DNA of 64,000 nt, from NCBI GenBank assembly GCA_965250225.1, contig CBDFNQ010000037.1, positions 186,001-250,000 of the forward strand, read 5' to 3'. Below the pieces are notes generated by a model. That model did no database searches. It was not told where the DNA came from and worked only from the letters and a program-made list of their open reading frames with translations. The position numbers and the translations under genes were made by a program. The stretch's first letter is position 1; every line of letters begins with the position of its first letter. The DNA is from CBDEUK01 sp965250225. GTDB taxonomy: Bacteria > Pseudomonadota > Gammaproteobacteria > Eutrophobiales > Eutrophobiaceae. Shown here piece by piece: positions 34,786 to 43,595 of the stretch.

Positions 34786-35382
34786 TTAATGTAAGCCCTG
34801 AATATAGTCAGCTACGGCTTTTATTTCATCGTCACTCATTTTCCCTGCGATTGTATGCATAATTGCATTTTCCCGGGCATCTGTGCGGAATGCATTGAGC
34901 TGAATTTCGATATAGGCGGCGTGTTGACCGCTTAATGAGGGGTATTGTGCAGCAGGGTTCCCGGCACCACGAGGGCCATGGCATGCCAGACAGGCTGGAA
35001 CACCGGTATCAGGATTGCCAGCCCGGTAAACCCGCGCCCCTTGTTGGATGAGATCCGGCTGGGCCGTGGCAGGTTTTGCTGTTTGAGCACTGAAATAGGC
35101 TGCGAGATCAGCAATATCCTGTTCCGAAAGATCCTCGACAATAGGTGCCATTAGTGCGTTTGATCGGATCCCTTTTTGAAAATTTTTAATCTGCAAGATG
35201 ATATATTCTGCATGTTGTCCAGCCAACTTGGGCCAGGCTGGGTTATGACTATTTCCATCAACGCCATGGCAGGTTGCACAGGCCTCAGATTTTTCTTTGC
35301 CAGTATTGGCATCGCCGAGAGCCAGAGTGTTGGTTGTAAATAGCGAAATTACTAGCACAGTCATTAATTGGTATTTATTCAT
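34786..35382 (-). CDS. Diheme cytochrome c4
   Basis: A 198-residue periplasmic protein with a signal peptide (LMTVLVISLFTTNTLA) and two similar heme domains: CATCH (35-39) followed by GVDGNSHNPAWPKLAGQHAE, and CLACH (131-135) followed by GPRGAGNPAAQYPSLSGQHA. Distal methionines are likely in NALMAP and the matching NAIMHT. Cytochrome c4 carries electrons to terminal oxidases; the CuA enzyme in this window is a possible acceptor, by inference. Divergent from engB as in Pseudomonas. Confidence 0.95.
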   Translation of the reverse strand: MNKYQLMTVLVISLFTTNTLALGDANTGKEKSEACATCHGVDGNSHNPAWPKLAGQHAEYIILQIKNFQKGIRSNALMAPIVEDLSEQDIADLAAYFSAQTAKPATAQPDLIQQGARVYRAGNPDTGVPACLACHGPRGAGNPAAQYPSLSGQHAAYIEIQLNAFRTDARENAIMHTIAGKMSDDEIKAVADYIQGLH

Positions 35383-35537
35383 CGTCTCTAAGAGTCCTTA
35401 AATATTAAGTAGCCGTATGGTTAATGGTAAAATACAGATTATACAGCGATATTGAACCGTGTAAGCTTCTGGTTGCTTTTAGCGCAAATACAATGCCTAT
35501 TTTATCGATTGTCTACTATTTATTCTGTATCGATCAA

Positions 35538-36149
35538 ATGTTGAAAAAATTGAATAAAAATAACTACCAACAGGCCAAATACCGCCTAAATGCGGATCGT
35601 TACGAGCAATTACCGGTTGATTGTGGTCGCGAGGTTGCTTTTGCAGGTCGATCCAATGCTGGAAAATCCAGTGTCATCAATAGTATCACTATGCAAAATT
35701 CACTGGCTCGTACCAGTAAAACACCGGGCAGGACGCGCCATCTGGTGTGTTTTGACCTGGATGAAGATCGAAGACTTATTGACTTACCCGGTTATGGCTA
35801 TGCCAAGGTTAATCTGGCTGTAAAATCCCACTGGGGCAAAACCCTGGATCAGTATTTTCAGCAGCGTGAATCCTTAGTAGGGCTGGTGCTGATTATGGAT
35901 ATTCGCCACCCGCTTAAGGAATACGATCGCCAAATGATCGATTGGTGTCAATCACAGTCACTAGCTGTACATGTTATGTTGAATAAGGCTGACAAATTAT
36001 CACGTGGTGCGGCAAGCAAGCAGTTGCAAATGGTAAAACAACAGCTGCCTGAGGGGTCATCCGTCCAGTTATTTTCAGCATTGAAAAAAAATGGTGTAGT
36101 TGAAGCTCGGTCTAAACTGGATGAGTGGTTATTGTTTTCCGGGGGTTAG
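35538..36149 (+). CDS. engB: Ribosome biogenesis GTPase EngB (YihA)
   Basis: GTPase needed for late 50S subunit assembly and often essential. From the ATG at 35538 it has 203 residues, near the E. coli length; the open frame upstream has no similarity and the ribosome binding site is weak. Motifs in order: G1 AGRSNAGKSS, G2/G3 ARTSKTPGRT and IDLPGYGYA, G4 NKADKL, G5 FSALKK. It is convergent with a probable small RNA whose terminator abuts its stop. Confidence 0.95.
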   Translation: MLKKLNKNNYQQAKYRLNADRYEQLPVDCGREVAFAGRSNAGKSSVINSITMQNSLARTSKTPGRTRHLVCFDLDEDRRLIDLPGYGYAKVNLAVKSHWGKTLDQYFQQRESLVGLVLIMDIRHPLKEYDRQMIDWCQSQSLAVHVMLNKADKLSRGAASKQLQMVKQQLPEGSSVQLFSALKKNGVVEARSKLDEWLLFSGG

Positions 36150-36201
36150 AAAAAAAAAGGCCCCGGATATGGTAGAGAGGGGGGGATATACACGGGGCCT
36201 T
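36150..36201 (-). terminator. Rho-independent terminator facing engB
   Basis: Stem GGCCCCG/CGGGGCC with a loop of about 27 bases and a nine-T tract on the minus strand. On the plus strand no T-run follows, so it serves a minus-strand transcript rather than engB. Confidence 0.75.
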
Positions 36202-36285
36202 GAATGTGCCCCGGCCGTGAGGCCGGTTAAATATCACGCCCCAGGGAGTATGGACGGATATTTTTCTTACAGTGGGTTAGTAAAT
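36150..36285 (-). ncRNA. Probable small RNA facing engB (Spot 42/ErsA position)
   Basis: Read on the minus strand, the stretch holds a GC-rich hairpin CCGGCC-TCAC-GGCCGG (36211-36226) and a terminal hairpin closed by GGCCCCG/CGGGGCC whose loop carries CCCCCCTCTCT, followed by nine T residues. In E. coli the Spot 42 gene and in Pseudomonas the ErsA gene lie in this place and direction relative to yihA/engB. The C-rich loop could pair with ribosome binding sites. The 5' end is a guess: only a weak TATTTA is visible near 36280. Sequence is clearly more GC-rich than its surroundings. Confidence 0.55.
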
Positions 36286-36290
36286 ATTTG

Positions 36291-36319
36291 TTGCAAAAAG
36301 TTCCCAAATGGGTTTGCAA
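36291..36319. promoter_or_regulatory. Two-part inverted repeat upstream of the small RNA
   Basis: TTGCAAA and TTTGCAA flank an inner CCCA/TGGG pair. It lies just upstream of the expected start of the small RNA and may be an operator or part of a longer transcript. Confidence 0.35.
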
Positions 36320-36532
36320 TAATTCCTTGACAGGAGTTTTTATGCACAATCTTGGCTTGCGTAAAAGAAATCTTTGTGGATCGCCTGATATAGTACCTCT
36401 GAACCCCGCAGGCTGTGGCATAACCATATGATTAATATAGTTATTGTAGTGAGTGGTTAATTTTTAGCAGATTTGAGATTCAGTCGGTAAAAAAAGGCTT
36501 TTCAGAGTTCTGTGCGCCATTCATGCACAGAC

Positions 36533-36555
36533 TTATCCACTGAAATTGTGGATAA
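36533..36555. other. Pair of inverted DnaA boxes
   Basis: TTATCCACT on the plus strand and TTATCCACA (perfect consensus) on the minus strand, as an 8-bp inverted repeat with 7-base spacer. No dnaA, dnaN or gidA gene is near, so this is not evidence for an origin; a DnaA-binding or titration site is possible. Apart from this pair and the small RNA, 36150-36661 shows no gene. Confidence 0.5.
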
Positions 36556-36661
36556 AAAACGAATGGTTTGCAGGGCAACAGTTTAGGAAAAAAACTTAAT
36601 CTAGAAATGCAAGAACAGAGCATAAGTTTATGAATGTTGCGCCACAGTATATGATGAAATT

Positions 36662-38131
36662 TTATTCAAATACCTTTATCAGTTGTCCTGCTTGAAGCTT
36701 TCCATCCGGATAGAGTGCATTGATCAAACGCAGTTCTTCTTCCGTGTATTTGATCAAAGGTGAGGTCTGTGCAAGCTGACTGAACCGAGTCGATGTCTCA
36801 GTCTGTACGATTTTAAGCCGTAAAGGTTGGCCGAGTTTGCGTTCATTGGCGGTAATTTCATGAAAACTTTTCATGCTATTTAAAAAAGCGGCATCAAATT
36901 TGTCAATGGCGTCAGCATCTTTCGTCATGCCTGCCAGAACGTAGGCCATTTGTTGAAAATAAATGACAGTAAAGCGTGTTTTTCGTCGGCCAAAACTGGT
37001 GTTGATATTTGATATGCCTGTATGGGCCTCGTTGCCATGAATGTTTAACGCAGTCTCATTGTCCAGACTGGTTAGACCTAGACGTTCAATCATAAATTGC
37101 CTGGGCGATATCCGTTTATTGATATCCTCCGTCGTTAATTGCATCAATGCCTGACCATTGGGTGCAGCAATGATCAGGCGGTCGGGTTTATTTGTGGCAT
37201 GCCAGCCTTTCGGGAATTGCAGGGAAAAACCTAAATCGTCATGAAAAAAGCGATTGTTGCGCGTAATCCCTTCTTTGGGGCTATCGCCGAAGACCATGCC
37301 ATCAATATTATCCAGGTATGTCTGTCTGCCAATTTTTGGGGTTGCGTTAGACTGTAATTCATTGGCCAGCCCTACCACCTCGTGCAAACGTTTGTCATTG
37401 TCAGGGTGGGTTGAAAATACACCATGATAGATATTCGCTTCGCGTCCTTCCTTGGCAGCCCTTTCTTTTTCAAAAATTTCCTGATTTTTTAACACAGAAA
37501 TAACATCGATCATTGCCTTTGGGGTATATCCACTTTTCGCGAGATATTCAGCGCCTAATTGATCTGCCTCCAGTTCATGGTCCCGACCATAACCGGTTAA
37601 TAAGGCGGCACCGAACAGTTGTGTCAGTTGATTACCAACGGTAGTGCCCATGCCGGGGATAAAAATAGAGCCTATGACCAGGCCAATATTAGCGAGTTGG
37701 GTTGCACTGTGTTGCCTCACAGAATGGCGCGCTGTTACGTGGCCAATTTCATGGCCGAGTACTGCAGCAAGTTCGGCTTCGCTGTTCAAATAGGCCATCA
37801 GACCACGGGTGATATAGATGTAACCACCTGGTAGCGCAAATGCATTAACTTCTTTGCTATCTAATACCGTGAAACGATAGAGCAGATTATTGCGATGACT
37901 TTTTCTGGCCAGGGTTTCACCGACTTTCTGGACATATTTTTGCAACACAGGATCGTCGTAAGTCCCATATTCATCCAACACCTGTTGATGTGTCTTCCTA
38001 CCCAGGGAGATTTCTTCTTCTTCGGACATCAGCACGATGTCCTGGCTGCCGCTGACCGGGTTAGTCGCGCAAGCGCTCAGATTGCAGAGGATGGTGAGGA
38101 AAAGACAGAATAAGATTATTTTAGGGTTCAT
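36662..38131 (-). CDS. M48-family metalloprotease lipoprotein
   Basis: A 489-residue protein with lipobox LSAC (acylated C21) and an M48 peptidase domain: the zinc motif HEIGH at 127-131 in LGHEIGHVTARH and the glutamate ligand in DHELEADQLGAEYL. After about residue 290 a second domain begins (FFHDDLGFSLQFPKGWHATN) and the end resembles the LysM-like tail of Zn-protease relatives (LYPDGKLQAGQLIKVFE). It has the BepA/LoiP type of periplasmic quality-control protease fold but no TPR repeats, so it is not BepA itself. Confidence 0.9.
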   Translation of the reverse strand: MNPKIILFCLFLTILCNLSACATNPVSGSQDIVLMSEEEEISLGRKTHQQVLDEYGTYDDPVLQKYVQKVGETLARKSHRNNLLYRFTVLDSKEVNAFALPGGYIYITRGLMAYLNSEAELAAVLGHEIGHVTARHSVRQHSATQLANIGLVIGSIFIPGMGTTVGNQLTQLFGAALLTGYGRDHELEADQLGAEYLAKSGYTPKAMIDVISVLKNQEIFEKERAAKEGREANIYHGVFSTHPDNDKRLHEVVGLANELQSNATPKIGRQTYLDNIDGMVFGDSPKEGITRNNRFFHDDLGFSLQFPKGWHATNKPDRLIIAAPNGQALMQLTTEDINKRISPRQFMIERLGLTSLDNETALNIHGNEAHTGISNINTSFGRRKTRFTVIYFQQMAYVLAGMTKDADAIDKFDAAFLNSMKSFHEITANERKLGQPLRLKIVQTETSTRFSQLAQTSPLIKYTEEELRLINALYPDGKLQAGQLIKVFE

Positions 38132-38194
38132 AATTTCTGTGACTAATCAGAATGAAACAGTTCAGAGCATACACCGAAGCAAAATCTTCAGGCG

Positions 38195-38223
38195 AAAAAA
38201 AAGCGCCTGCTTGAGCGCTTTTT
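38195..38223 (-). terminator. Rho-independent terminator of rpmE
   Basis: AAGCGC/GCGCTT stem with an 8-base loop and eight T residues on the minus strand, 26 bases after the rpmE stop. Confidence 0.85.
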
Positions 38224-38248
38224 CATAAAGTATATGACGAAAGCCAGT

Positions 38249-38449
38249 TTACATACCGTATTTCTTGCGAAATTTATCAACTCGTCCGGCGGTATCGAGC
38301 ATTTTTTGCTTGCCCGTATAGAATGGATGACATTCTGAGCAGACATCAATAACCATATCATTGGTATGCGTAGAGCGAGTTTTGAATTTGTTGCCACAGC
38401 TGCATTTCACTGAGATTTCTTCATAGGCTGGATGGATATCGCTTTTCAT
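38249..38449 (-). CDS. rpmE: 50S ribosomal protein L31, zinc-binding type
   Basis: 66 residues beginning MKSDIHPAYEEISVKCSCGN. The zinc-binding cysteines are present in KCSCGN and VCSECHPFYTG, so this is the C+ form; a zinc-free paralogue is not in the window. It bridges the two ribosomal subunits. Monocistronic with its own terminator. Confidence 0.97.
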   Translation of the reverse strand: MKSDIHPAYEEISVKCSCGNKFKTRSTHTNDMVIDVCSECHPFYTGKQKMLDTAGRVDKFRKKYGM

Positions 38450-38524
38450 AATATTAATCGGTTATTTGACTGAAATTGGAGGCGGGAGTCTATTCCAAAG
38501 TATTCGTAGAAGCAAACTAAAAAA

Positions 38525-38902
38525 CTACTTTTTGGCAGAGCGATCCTTGTCTGGGTCATTGTCTTTGTTGAATTTTAAAATGGTGGCTTTTTTGTTTTTA
38601 CGCGCGGCTTCTTTTTGTTGTGGAACACTGAGCTTCTCGATACTTTCAACCAGGCCTTCCTCGCCTAGTACATTTTCCCACATCATGGACGATATCTTGA
38701 TACAGGCCGAAATAGGGGTTTTAGAGGTGTTTCTAATCTGATCAATCTGCCATTGTAATCCTTGCATACGCTTTTTGAGTTTCTCCGGGCTACTGTGCAG
38801 GATTTTATCAATGGCCTGTTGACGCAATTCCTCGAAGCGCTGAGGTTCTTTCTTGGCCAGGGTAGACCATTGCTCAAAATCGAAATCTGAATCGTTATCC
38901 AT
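38525..38902 (-). CDS. DUF3135 family protein
   Basis: A 125-residue, highly charged protein matching DUF3135: FDFEQWSTLAKKEPQRFEELR, then LKKRMQGLQWQIDQIRNTSKTP and ISACIKISSMMWENV. Cytoplasmic by composition, with a lysine-rich tail. Function unknown in all cases I know. It lies between xthA and rpmE on the same strand. Confidence 0.7.
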   Translation of the reverse strand: MDNDSDFDFEQWSTLAKKEPQRFEELRQQAIDKILHSSPEKLKKRMQGLQWQIDQIRNTSKTPISACIKISSMMWENVLGEEGLVESIEKLSVPQQKEAARKNKKATILKFNKDNDPDKDRSAKK

Positions 38903-38983
38903 AAGATATTCTGATAATTAATTAATTTATTGCTTAAAACGCATGTCGGGTGCAAGCAGCAAAAGCTTTAGCATTATTGACAT

Positions 38984-39757
38984 TCACACTAAGTCAAATT
39001 CTGCCACGATAGGGGTGTGATCGGAAGGCCGTTCGAGTTTTCTCGGTGTTTTATCGATATAGCAAGCCTTACAAGTGAGGCCTAATTCAGTGCTGGCCAG
39101 TATGTGGTCGATACGTAACCCCCGGTTTCGGCGGAAGCCTGCTGCCCTGTAATCCCACCAGGTAAAGGGGCTTTCCTCTTGATCAAACAAGCGAAAACAG
39201 TCTTTTAATCCGTGACCCAGCAAGGTTTCAAACTGTTCGCGTTCTGGTTTACTAACAAGCACTTTATCACGCCATTCTTCAGGGTCATGGACATCTTCGT
39301 CATGGGGTGCAATATTAAAATCGCCCATAATGGCAAGTTGCTTATGCTCAGTCAGTAGTTCTTGCACCAGGCTCTGAAGGTGCGTGAGCCAGTTTAATTT
39401 GTATTGGTATTTCTCCGAGCCTATTTCAGAACCGTTGGGAACATAGAGATTTAGAATATATAGATCAGCGAATTTTGCACCGAATACCCGTCGCTGGGGA
39501 TCATCAAGCTGTGGCAGGTCAGTGATAGGATCGGTGGCGGTTTGTTTGCTAAGAAGAGCAACGCCGTTATAGGTTTTTTGACCATTGAATAGTGCTTGAT
39601 AGCCAGCGTTTTCGATTTCCTCCAGCGGAAATTGATCATTGGTCATCTTGAGTTCCTGCAGACCGAGAACATCGACTGGATTGTCTTTCAGCCAATCCAG
39701 TACATGGGGTAAGCGAACACGGAGTGAATTGACATTCCAGCTGGCAATTTTAAACAT
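38984..39757 (-). CDS. xthA: Exodeoxyribonuclease III
   Basis: 257 residues, full length for the ExoIII AP endonuclease/3'-exonuclease of base excision repair. The N-terminus FKIASWNVNSLRVRLPHVLDW, the catalytic glutamate in LGLQELKM, the GDFNIAPHDEDVHDP segment, and the C-terminal RIDHILAS and PSDHTPIVAEF give the complete metal and catalytic set. Downstream of the SH3-domain gene by 23 bases. Confidence 0.96.
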   Translation of the reverse strand: MFKIASWNVNSLRVRLPHVLDWLKDNPVDVLGLQELKMTNDQFPLEEIENAGYQALFNGQKTYNGVALLSKQTATDPITDLPQLDDPQRRVFGAKFADLYILNLYVPNGSEIGSEKYQYKLNWLTHLQSLVQELLTEHKQLAIMGDFNIAPHDEDVHDPEEWRDKVLVSKPEREQFETLLGHGLKDCFRLFDQEESPFTWWDYRAAGFRRNRGLRIDHILASTELGLTCKACYIDKTPRKLERPSDHTPIVAEFDLV

Positions 39758-39780
39758 GACAATAGTTGCGTTGGGAAGAC

Positions 39781-40491
39781 CTAGACCCGAAAGCCACCGT
39801 GTCGATAACGATTGTACAGATCGTAAAGCAGAGTCCCACTCACCAGTCCGAATAGCAGTACCAGAAGTAGAACGGTTTTTGAAAAGCCATCGCCAGATGA
39901 GTAGCTGAGATCAGAGTTGTTGGATTCCTGAATTTTGCGGTTTAACTCAGAAATAGTTTGTGTGAGCACCTTGTTTTCTTCTTCGACTTGTTGGATGTCG
40001 CCACTGATGTTTTGATTCTCTTGGCCACTAGAAACTTTACGTTCTTCGGTTAGTTTGGCCTGTAATTCTCCTACTTTGAGTCGCAAGGAAGTCAAATCTC
40101 TGGATTCCGGTATATTATTCACAGCACTCAGATCGGCTTTTAGTTGATTGATTTCATTTTTTGCCTGTTCAAGTTCCGATTGTAATTGTAGTGATTCGGA
40201 ATTGGTTGCATTGTTGTTGTCTTCCCCGGGTTTTGTCCCAGTGAGATATGCGGTACTGATCCAGCCAACCGTACCATCAGGGTCTTCGACTTGAGTCATA
40301 TCGACTCCGCTTTGCACGATTTGCAGTTGTGCTCCAGTAGCAATCACTTTCAGTATGGGGCTATCAAGATTGCTGTTGTCGTGAATACCCACTTGTATTC
40401 GATCAATGATATAGGTTGTTTCAGCGTGGGCAATAATCGGCAACATTACAATAATACTTGCCGACAGGTATTTTTTTGCAGAGAAATTCAT
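39781..40491 (-). CDS. SH3-domain membrane protein, TIGR04211/YgiM type
   Basis: The ATG at 40491 gives 236 residues. A signal peptide (YLSASIIVMLPIIAHA) is followed by a bacterial SH3 domain (about 25-85, TYIIDRIQVGIHDNSNLDSP and GWISTAYLTG), then a coiled-coil (LQLQSELEQAKNEINQLKAD and onward to about 190) and a C-terminal membrane anchor (VLLLVLLFGLVSGTLLYDLY). This order is that of the TIGR04211 family that includes E. coli YgiM. Function unknown. Thirteen bases after prlC. Confidence 0.9.
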   Translation of the reverse strand: MNFSAKKYLSASIIVMLPIIAHAETTYIIDRIQVGIHDNSNLDSPILKVIATGAQLQIVQSGVDMTQVEDPDGTVGWISTAYLTGTKPGEDNNNATNSESLQLQSELEQAKNEINQLKADLSAVNNIPESRDLTSLRLKVGELQAKLTEERKVSSGQENQNISGDIQQVEEENKVLTQTISELNRKIQESNNSDLSYSSGDGFSKTVLLLVLLFGLVSGTLLYDLYNRYRHGGFRV

Positions 40492-40504
40492 TGTTATTAT
40501 CACG

Positions 40505-42544
40505 TTACTTTGAGATGCCAGAGTGTCTTAATAAGGGTTCAACGCTTGGTTTTCTCCCACGAAATTTTACGAACAAATCCATCGGTTCACGTGACCCTCC
40601 TTTTTCAAGAATATTATGTAAAAACTCAGCGCCTGTTTCAGGGTTAAAGATACCTTTTTCTTCAAATTTGGAAAAGGCGTCAGCAGATAAAATTTCCGCC
40701 CACTTGTAACTGTAATATCCAGCTGCATAACCTCCAGCAAAAATATGTGAGAAGCCATGCTGGAAACGATTATAGTCCGGTGGAACCAGTACTGCGACTT
40801 CTTGTCGGACGGAATCCAGTAATTGCTGGATGTCGGTTTCGAAATCAGTCTGGTATTCAAGGTGCAATCTGAAATCGAACAGGGCAAATTCCAGTTGTCT
40901 GACCATTTGCATGCCCGATTGAAAATTCTTCGCAGCCTGCATTTTTGCAAATAAATCATCATCGATAGGGTTCTGGTTTTTGTAATGGCGGCCGATTAAA
41001 TCCAGCGCTTCACGTTCCCAGCACCAGTTTTCCATAAATTGACTGGGCAGTTCTACCGCATCCCAGGCCACACCATTAATACCAGAGACGCCAGCGTAAT
41101 CAATTTTGGTGAGCATATGATGCAGACCATGGCCAAATTCATGGAACAGGGTGGTGACTTCATCATGGGTCAATAACGAGGGATCATCTCCTATGGGTGG
41201 AGTGAAGTTGCAGGTCAGATAAGCTACTGGATTTTGAATGCCGGTGCTGGTTTTTTTGCGCACAATGCACTCGTCCATCCAGGCACCACCACGTTTGTGT
41301 GGTCTGGCATAGAGATCCAGATAAAAGCTACCACGGTACTCACCAGAGCTGTCAGTAATATCGAAAAACTGCACGTCTTTGTGCCAGGTCGTGACATTTT
41401 TTCGTTCTACGATCGTAAGACCATAGAGTCGGTTAACAACTGCAAACAAACCTTGTTGTACTTGAGGTGCTGGAAAATAAGGACGAATTTCTTCCTGGGA
41501 AAACTGGTATTGGGTCTGTTTGAGTTTTTCCGAATAATAGGCGATATCCCAGGCGTTTAATTCTTTGATGCCATAAGATTCTTCTGCGAAGTTCTTTAAT
41601 TCCTCAAATTCTTTTTCTGCAATATGTATTGAACGTTGTGCTAAATCCTTTAGAAAGTGCAGGACTTCATCGGGATCCGAGGCCATCTTCGTGACCAGTG
41701 AATAGTCTGCATAATTATTGAATCCGAGTATTGTTGCAACGGCGTGGCGTTTTTCCAGGATATCAAGCATCACCTGGCTGTTATCCCATTGACCAGCATT
41801 AGGTCCCATCTCAGAGGCTCGTGTGACATAGGCCTCATACATTTCCTGTCTTAGCTCAGAATTTTCGGCGTAGGTCATGACCGGGAAATAGGAAGGGAAA
41901 TCAAGGGTCAGGATCCAACCATCCAGTTTTTGTTGTTCTGCTGTTTGTTTAGCCAGAGCTAAAGCGGAATCAGGCAGGCCTTCTAATTCGGATTGATTGG
42001 TAATGTGTTTTTTAAATGCAGTGGTTGCATCTAGAATGTTTTCTTCAAATTTCGTTTGTAATGCAGACAGTTCCTGTTGCAAGGATTTGTATTGTGCCTG
42101 GTCGGTTTCGTTCAAGTCGATGCCGGATAGGCGGAAATCCCGTAAAGCATTTTCAATAATTTTTTTTTGTGGTTCACTCAATTTATCGAAGGCTTCACTA
42201 TCTGCCACTTGTTGGAAGGCCTGGAATAAATTTTTATTCTGTCCCATTTCCGTTGCGTATTCTGACAGTTTCGGGATGCAGGCGTTGTAGGCTTCGCGTA
42301 GCTTTTCATTGTCGGCTACTGAATGTAAATGGCTGGCAGGGGACCATGCCTGGTTCAAACGGTCTTCGAAATTTTCCAGAGGTTCAATGGTGTTGTCCCA
42401 GCTATAAACTGCATTTTCGTTTAATAAGGCAGAAATTTTGTCTCGATTTTCCTGCAGTAAAAAATCAATCGCTTCTTCGATGTGTTTTGCTTTTATTTGC
42501 TCAAAGGCGGGCAATGTATTGTGTTGTAATAATGGATTGGACAT
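40505..42544 (-). CDS. prlC: Oligopeptidase A
   Basis: A 679-residue M3 metallopeptidase that degrades signal peptides and other oligopeptides in the cytoplasm. The zinc site HEFGH is near residue 465 in TTLFHEFGHGLHHML, with the third ligand region ELPSQFMENWCWE following, and the C-terminal FSHIFAGGYAAGYYSYKWAE is characteristic. Length matches E. coli (680). The gene heads a minus-strand run with the SH3 gene and xthA; lemA and the GIDE gene lie upstream. Confidence 0.95.
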   Translation of the reverse strand: MSNPLLQHNTLPAFEQIKAKHIEEAIDFLLQENRDKISALLNENAVYSWDNTIEPLENFEDRLNQAWSPASHLHSVADNEKLREAYNACIPKLSEYATEMGQNKNLFQAFQQVADSEAFDKLSEPQKKIIENALRDFRLSGIDLNETDQAQYKSLQQELSALQTKFEENILDATTAFKKHITNQSELEGLPDSALALAKQTAEQQKLDGWILTLDFPSYFPVMTYAENSELRQEMYEAYVTRASEMGPNAGQWDNSQVMLDILEKRHAVATILGFNNYADYSLVTKMASDPDEVLHFLKDLAQRSIHIAEKEFEELKNFAEESYGIKELNAWDIAYYSEKLKQTQYQFSQEEIRPYFPAPQVQQGLFAVVNRLYGLTIVERKNVTTWHKDVQFFDITDSSGEYRGSFYLDLYARPHKRGGAWMDECIVRKKTSTGIQNPVAYLTCNFTPPIGDDPSLLTHDEVTTLFHEFGHGLHHMLTKIDYAGVSGINGVAWDAVELPSQFMENWCWEREALDLIGRHYKNQNPIDDDLFAKMQAAKNFQSGMQMVRQLEFALFDFRLHLEYQTDFETDIQQLLDSVRQEVAVLVPPDYNRFQHGFSHIFAGGYAAGYYSYKWAEILSADAFSKFEEKGIFNPETGAEFLHNILEKGGSREPMDLFVKFRGRKPSVEPLLRHSGISK

Positions 42545-42625
42545 GTGTGTTTATTTTCTAATTGTTGTCTGATGATAATAGTGAGTATGATCTATACTGA
42601 AAAGTATAAATGCCTAAGCTTGGTT

Positions 42626-43579
42626 TTATAGACTAATTCTGGTGTTAATTAAATATAAAGATATGCTAACAGTGAAAAGCGTCAAGGTCAGCAGGGCATA
42701 AAATATTCGTTTAATGTGAACGATGAAATTCGATTGCGCCTTTGCCGAGAGTATATACGGTCTTCGCATATCTTTGGTTTGTTCCATCATATGTGTAGGC
42801 GATGAAGCTTTTTCATCCTGGTGACGCGCCAGGACTTCTTTGTATGCTGCTTCACGTACCACTTGCCACTCTTCCAGGTCAATGTGGCCATCTTTGTTTG
42901 TATCAAATTCATTGTGTAGTCGTTGGCTGTCACGCTTCCATTCTGCGAGTAATTCTCTGAGGTCTTCATTCATGTCCATACCACCGCCAGCACCACCGAT
43001 GCTGTGAAATAGCCCGATGGCATAGAGTGGGTCGCCCTGGTGTATGCGTTGTTCGGTGTAACGAAATTTTTTGAATAAACCATGGCTGGATGTCATTGAT
43101 GATGGTGCCAATCCACCATTAGCAGAGAGTCCATGAGTTGATGTGCTGCTATACCAGGTTTGTTTGACACTGGGCGTGACGTTTGCTCCATCGGGATCGA
43201 TCACACATTCGCCTGTATCATCGACGAGGAAAAATAATTCTTCACTGACCCCGCTGTTGACCGTAACCCAGGCCTGGTTTTTGCCAAGGCCGCTTTTTGC
43301 ATCTATCCGGTAATGATACCAGGTACAGCCTTTGCCGCTGAGTGGCGCAATGATGAGTGGCCCATCCATAAGTCTACATTTCCCTTCGAGCTCTACATAG
43401 CCCTGGGCAGCAGAAACAATTTTTGATGTTGGAATATCTTCAATCAGACGTTTGCGGTAAAAGAAACGGTAGGCATAGAAGAAACTGACTAGTGCGACCA
43501 CCAGTAAAATGACATTCAGTGTCCAGAAATGTCCAGCCGGGACAAATTTGGCCCAATGGATAAGCCCATCGAACATCAA
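42626..43579 (-). CDS. GIDE-domain membrane protein with an EF-hand
   Basis: A 317-residue protein: an N-terminal membrane segment (TLNVILLVVALVSFFYAYRFFY), a GIDE-type domain (IVSAAQGYVELEGKCRLMDG, CTWYHYRIDAKSG; related to MUL1/E3-ligase-like proteins), an EF-hand loop DTNKDGHIDLEEW (about 227-239), and a C-terminal membrane segment (IFYALLTLTLFTVSISLYLI). It lacks a RING finger, so no ubiquitin role is implied. The pairing with lemA, 16 bases upstream, is common. Function unknown; calcium control is possible. Confidence 0.85.
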   Translation of the reverse strand: MMFDGLIHWAKFVPAGHFWTLNVILLVVALVSFFYAYRFFYRKRLIEDIPTSKIVSAAQGYVELEGKCRLMDGPLIIAPLSGKGCTWYHYRIDAKSGLGKNQAWVTVNSGVSEELFFLVDDTGECVIDPDGANVTPSVKQTWYSSTSTHGLSANGGLAPSSMTSSHGLFKKFRYTEQRIHQGDPLYAIGLFHSIGGAGGGMDMNEDLRELLAEWKRDSQRLHNEFDTNKDGHIDLEEWQVVREAAYKEVLARHQDEKASSPTHMMEQTKDMRRPYILSAKAQSNFIVHIKRIFYALLTLTLFTVSISLYLINTRISL

Positions 43580-43595
43580 GGAATCCTTGCGCTCC

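Noticed and set aside
36533..36555. DnaA box pair as a replication origin
   Set aside because: No dnaA, dnaN, gidA or parAB gene and no AT-rich unwinding repeats are present beside it.
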